Shown here one piece after another: positions 11,276-12,504 of a DNA stretch of 12,504 bases (position 1 is its first letter; each line of letters opens with the position of its first letter). The position numbers were made by a program, and so were the translations under genes. This stretch comes from JBGPBY01 sp041481485 (GTDB lineage Bacteria > Acidobacteriota > Terriglobia > 20CM-2-55-15), in the NCBI GenBank assembly GCA_041481485.1, contig JBGPBY010000177.1, positions 1 through 12,504 on the forward strand. The letters are read 5' to 3'. The notes under the pieces were generated by a model. That model saw only the letters and a program-made list of their open reading frames with translations, had not been told where the DNA came from and ran no database searches.

Positions 11276-11802
11276 GCGCCGGGGAGTACGCGGCCAAGTT
11301 CGCCCGCGAGCAGAGCGCGGCGAAAATCGACACCGCGCAGGTGGACGCCGCGACGCGTGAGGCCCTGGCGCCGTTCGATCGCGAAACGTCGGCCGACGGG
11401 CCCTTCCAGGTGCAGGAGTCGCTCCAGGGGACGATGCAGGACAACGTGGGGATCGTGCGCGCGCAGGGCGAGATGGAGAAGGCGCTCGCCGCCATCGCCA
11501 CGTTGAAACAGCGCGCCGCCCGCGTCGGCGTGAGCGGCAACCGCGAGTACAACCCCGGTTGGCACACCGCGCTCGACCTCAAGAATCTGCTCACGGTGTC
11601 CGAGGCGATCGCGCGTTCGGCGATCGAACGGAACGAAAGCCGCGGCGGCCACTTCCGCGACGACTATCCGGACAAAGACCCGGCGTATGGAACGTTCAAC
11701 TTCGTGGTGCAGAAGGGATCACAGGGCGAGATGCAGCTTTCCCGTCAGCCCATCGCTCCCATGCCCGACCACCTCAAAGCTGTGATCGAGGAGATGAAAT
11801 AG
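11270..11802 (+). CDS. sdhA: Succinate dehydrogenase/fumarate reductase flavoprotein, C-terminal part
   Basis: Frame from about KRAGEYAAKFAREQ to TAG 11800-11802, about 177 residues against roughly 600 for the whole subunit. Recognisable family features are PFQVQESLQGTMQDNVGIVR (helical domain), NPGWHTALDLKNLLTVSEAI, and SRGGHFRDDYPDKDPAY, the SRG(A/G)H.R.D.P block near the end of SdhA/FrdA, followed by a short tail. The FAD-binding Rossmann domain and the catalytic part are absent because the sequence begins at the breakpoint. A GTG at 11341 can be read as a start but lies mid-domain. The stop codon directly abuts the sdhB ATG. As drawn it is a non-functional fragment; in its true genome it may well be complete. 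Confidence 0.9.
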
Positions 11803-12504
11803 ATGGCGACGACCGCACCATCGCCCGCTCCGCAGGGCGGAGCCAAGGACGCGTACACCGCGGCGCAGGCGGCGCAGGACGCCTCCGCGAAGCACGACAC
11901 GCGTCGCTTCAAGATCTGGCGCGGCGACGACGGCAAGGGGCAATTCGTCGAGTACAGCCAGGACGTCGTCGAGGGGATGGTCGTCCTCGATGCGGTGCAT
12001 GAAATCCAAGCGACGCAGGCCAACGATCTCGCGGTCCGCTGGAACTGCAAAGCCGGGAAGTGCGGCTCGTGCTCGGCCGAGATCAACGGTAGCCCCAAGC
12101 TCATGTGCATGACGCGCCTGTCGGATCTCGACGCCGATAAGCCGGTGACGATCGAGCCGATGCGAGCCTTTCCGCACGTGCGCGACCTCGTGACCGACGT
12201 CTCGTGGAACTTCGAGGTCAAGAAAAAGATTCAGCGGTTCACGCCCCGCAAGCCAGACGCGCCGGATGGCACCTGGCGCATGAGTCAGGTCGACGTCGAC
12301 CGGGTGCAGGAATTCCGAAAGTGCATCGAGTGCTTCCTGTGCCAGGACGTCTGCCACGTGCTGCGCGATCATCATCAGCACGAGGAGTTCATCGGCCCGC
12401 GCTATTTCGTCTATTCCGCCGCCCTGGAAATGCATCCGCTCGATACGGCGGATCGCCTGGAAGAGCTGCAAAAAGCCCACGGCGTCGGCTTCTGCAATAT
12501 CACC
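11803..12504 (+). CDS. sdhB: Succinate dehydrogenase/fumarate reductase iron-sulphur subunit, 3' end outside window
   Basis: 234 codons are visible and the frame is open at the right edge. The electron-transfer subunit passes electrons from FAD to the membrane quinone site. Cys 82, 87, 90 and 102 (CKAGKCGSC...MC) bind the [2Fe-2S] cluster in the N-terminal plant-ferredoxin-type domain. Cys 174, 177, 180 and 184 (CIECFLCQDVC) bind [4Fe-4S], and Cys 231 is the first ligand of the [3Fe-4S] or second cubane cluster whose others lie beyond the window. An Ala/Gln-rich N-terminal extension of about 33 residues precedes the ferredoxin domain. ATG 11803 follows the sdhA stop with no gap, implying translational coupling. 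The order flavoprotein then iron-sulphur matches sdhAB operons, and the codon use is strongly GC-rich. Confidence 0.95.
   Translation, partial: MATTAPSPAPQGGAKDAYTAAQAAQDASAKHDTRRFKIWRGDDGKGQFVEYSQDVVEGMVVLDAVHEIQATQANDLAVRWNCKAGKCGSCSAEINGSPKLMCMTRLSDLDADKPVTIEPMRAFPHVRDLVTDVSWNFEVKKKIQRFTPRKPDAPDGTWRMSQVDVDRVQEFRKCIECFLCQDVCHVLRDHHQHEEFIGPRYFVYSAALEMHPLDTADRLEELQKAHGVGFCNIT

Noticed and set aside
11719..12480. Minus-strand ORF of 253 codons over sdhA and sdhB
   Set aside because: Antisense to sdhB, whose iron-sulphur cysteine motifs are unmistakable on the plus strand.

Overview
The left half of the window (1 to about 6511) is an integron gene-cassette array. Small plus-strand genes alternate with attC recombination sites: seven complete sites of 99-100 bp, one 66-bp site, and one half-deleted site. 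The boundaries can be read directly. Each cassette from B to H begins with a TT(A/C)RRY-type core, and the 7-base R'' box at its own 3' end is the exact reverse complement of G plus that core. No integrase or attI is visible; from cassette orientation they should lie beyond the left edge. The organism is not identifiable with certainty. The non-cassette genes (a secreted family with a GHWEGDTLVVD motif, a DUF6152 protein, a PL4 pectin lyase, an alpha/beta-hydrolase-domain protein) suggest an uncultured soil or sediment bacterium, most likely Acidobacteriota.

Cassette contents from left to right: A, the end of a BrnA-type antitoxin; B, hicB-hicA; C, an unknown 170-aa protein; D, an unknown 148-aa protein; E, brnT-brnA; F, an unknown cassette gene split by a 1.97-kb insertion sequence; G, an unknown 126-aa protein; H, a small membrane protein; I, a 5'-truncated DUF4160 gene plus an intact DUF2442 gene. 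The array is rich in toxin-antitoxin modules, and decay (IS insertion, deleted attC, truncated gene, broken end) is concentrated at the right-hand end, distal to the inferred attI.

From 6512 to 11269 the sequence is chromosomal in character. On the minus strand a secreted rhamnogalacturonan lyase (PL4) is followed by the first 107 codons of an alpha/beta-hydrolase-domain protein, cut off where the cassette array begins. Divergent from the lyase is a two-gene operon: a secreted 347-aa protein and a DUF6152 protein. Convergent with it is a 5'-truncated paralogue of the 347-aa protein.

From about 11270 to the end the sequence changes abruptly to GC-rich DNA carrying the C-terminal part of succinate dehydrogenase/fumarate reductase flavoprotein (sdhA) immediately followed by the iron-sulphur subunit (sdhB), which runs off the window. 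Two junctions (6511/6512 and about 11270) each truncate genes and are either real rearrangements or metagenome assembly chimeras; this cannot be settled from the sequence alone.
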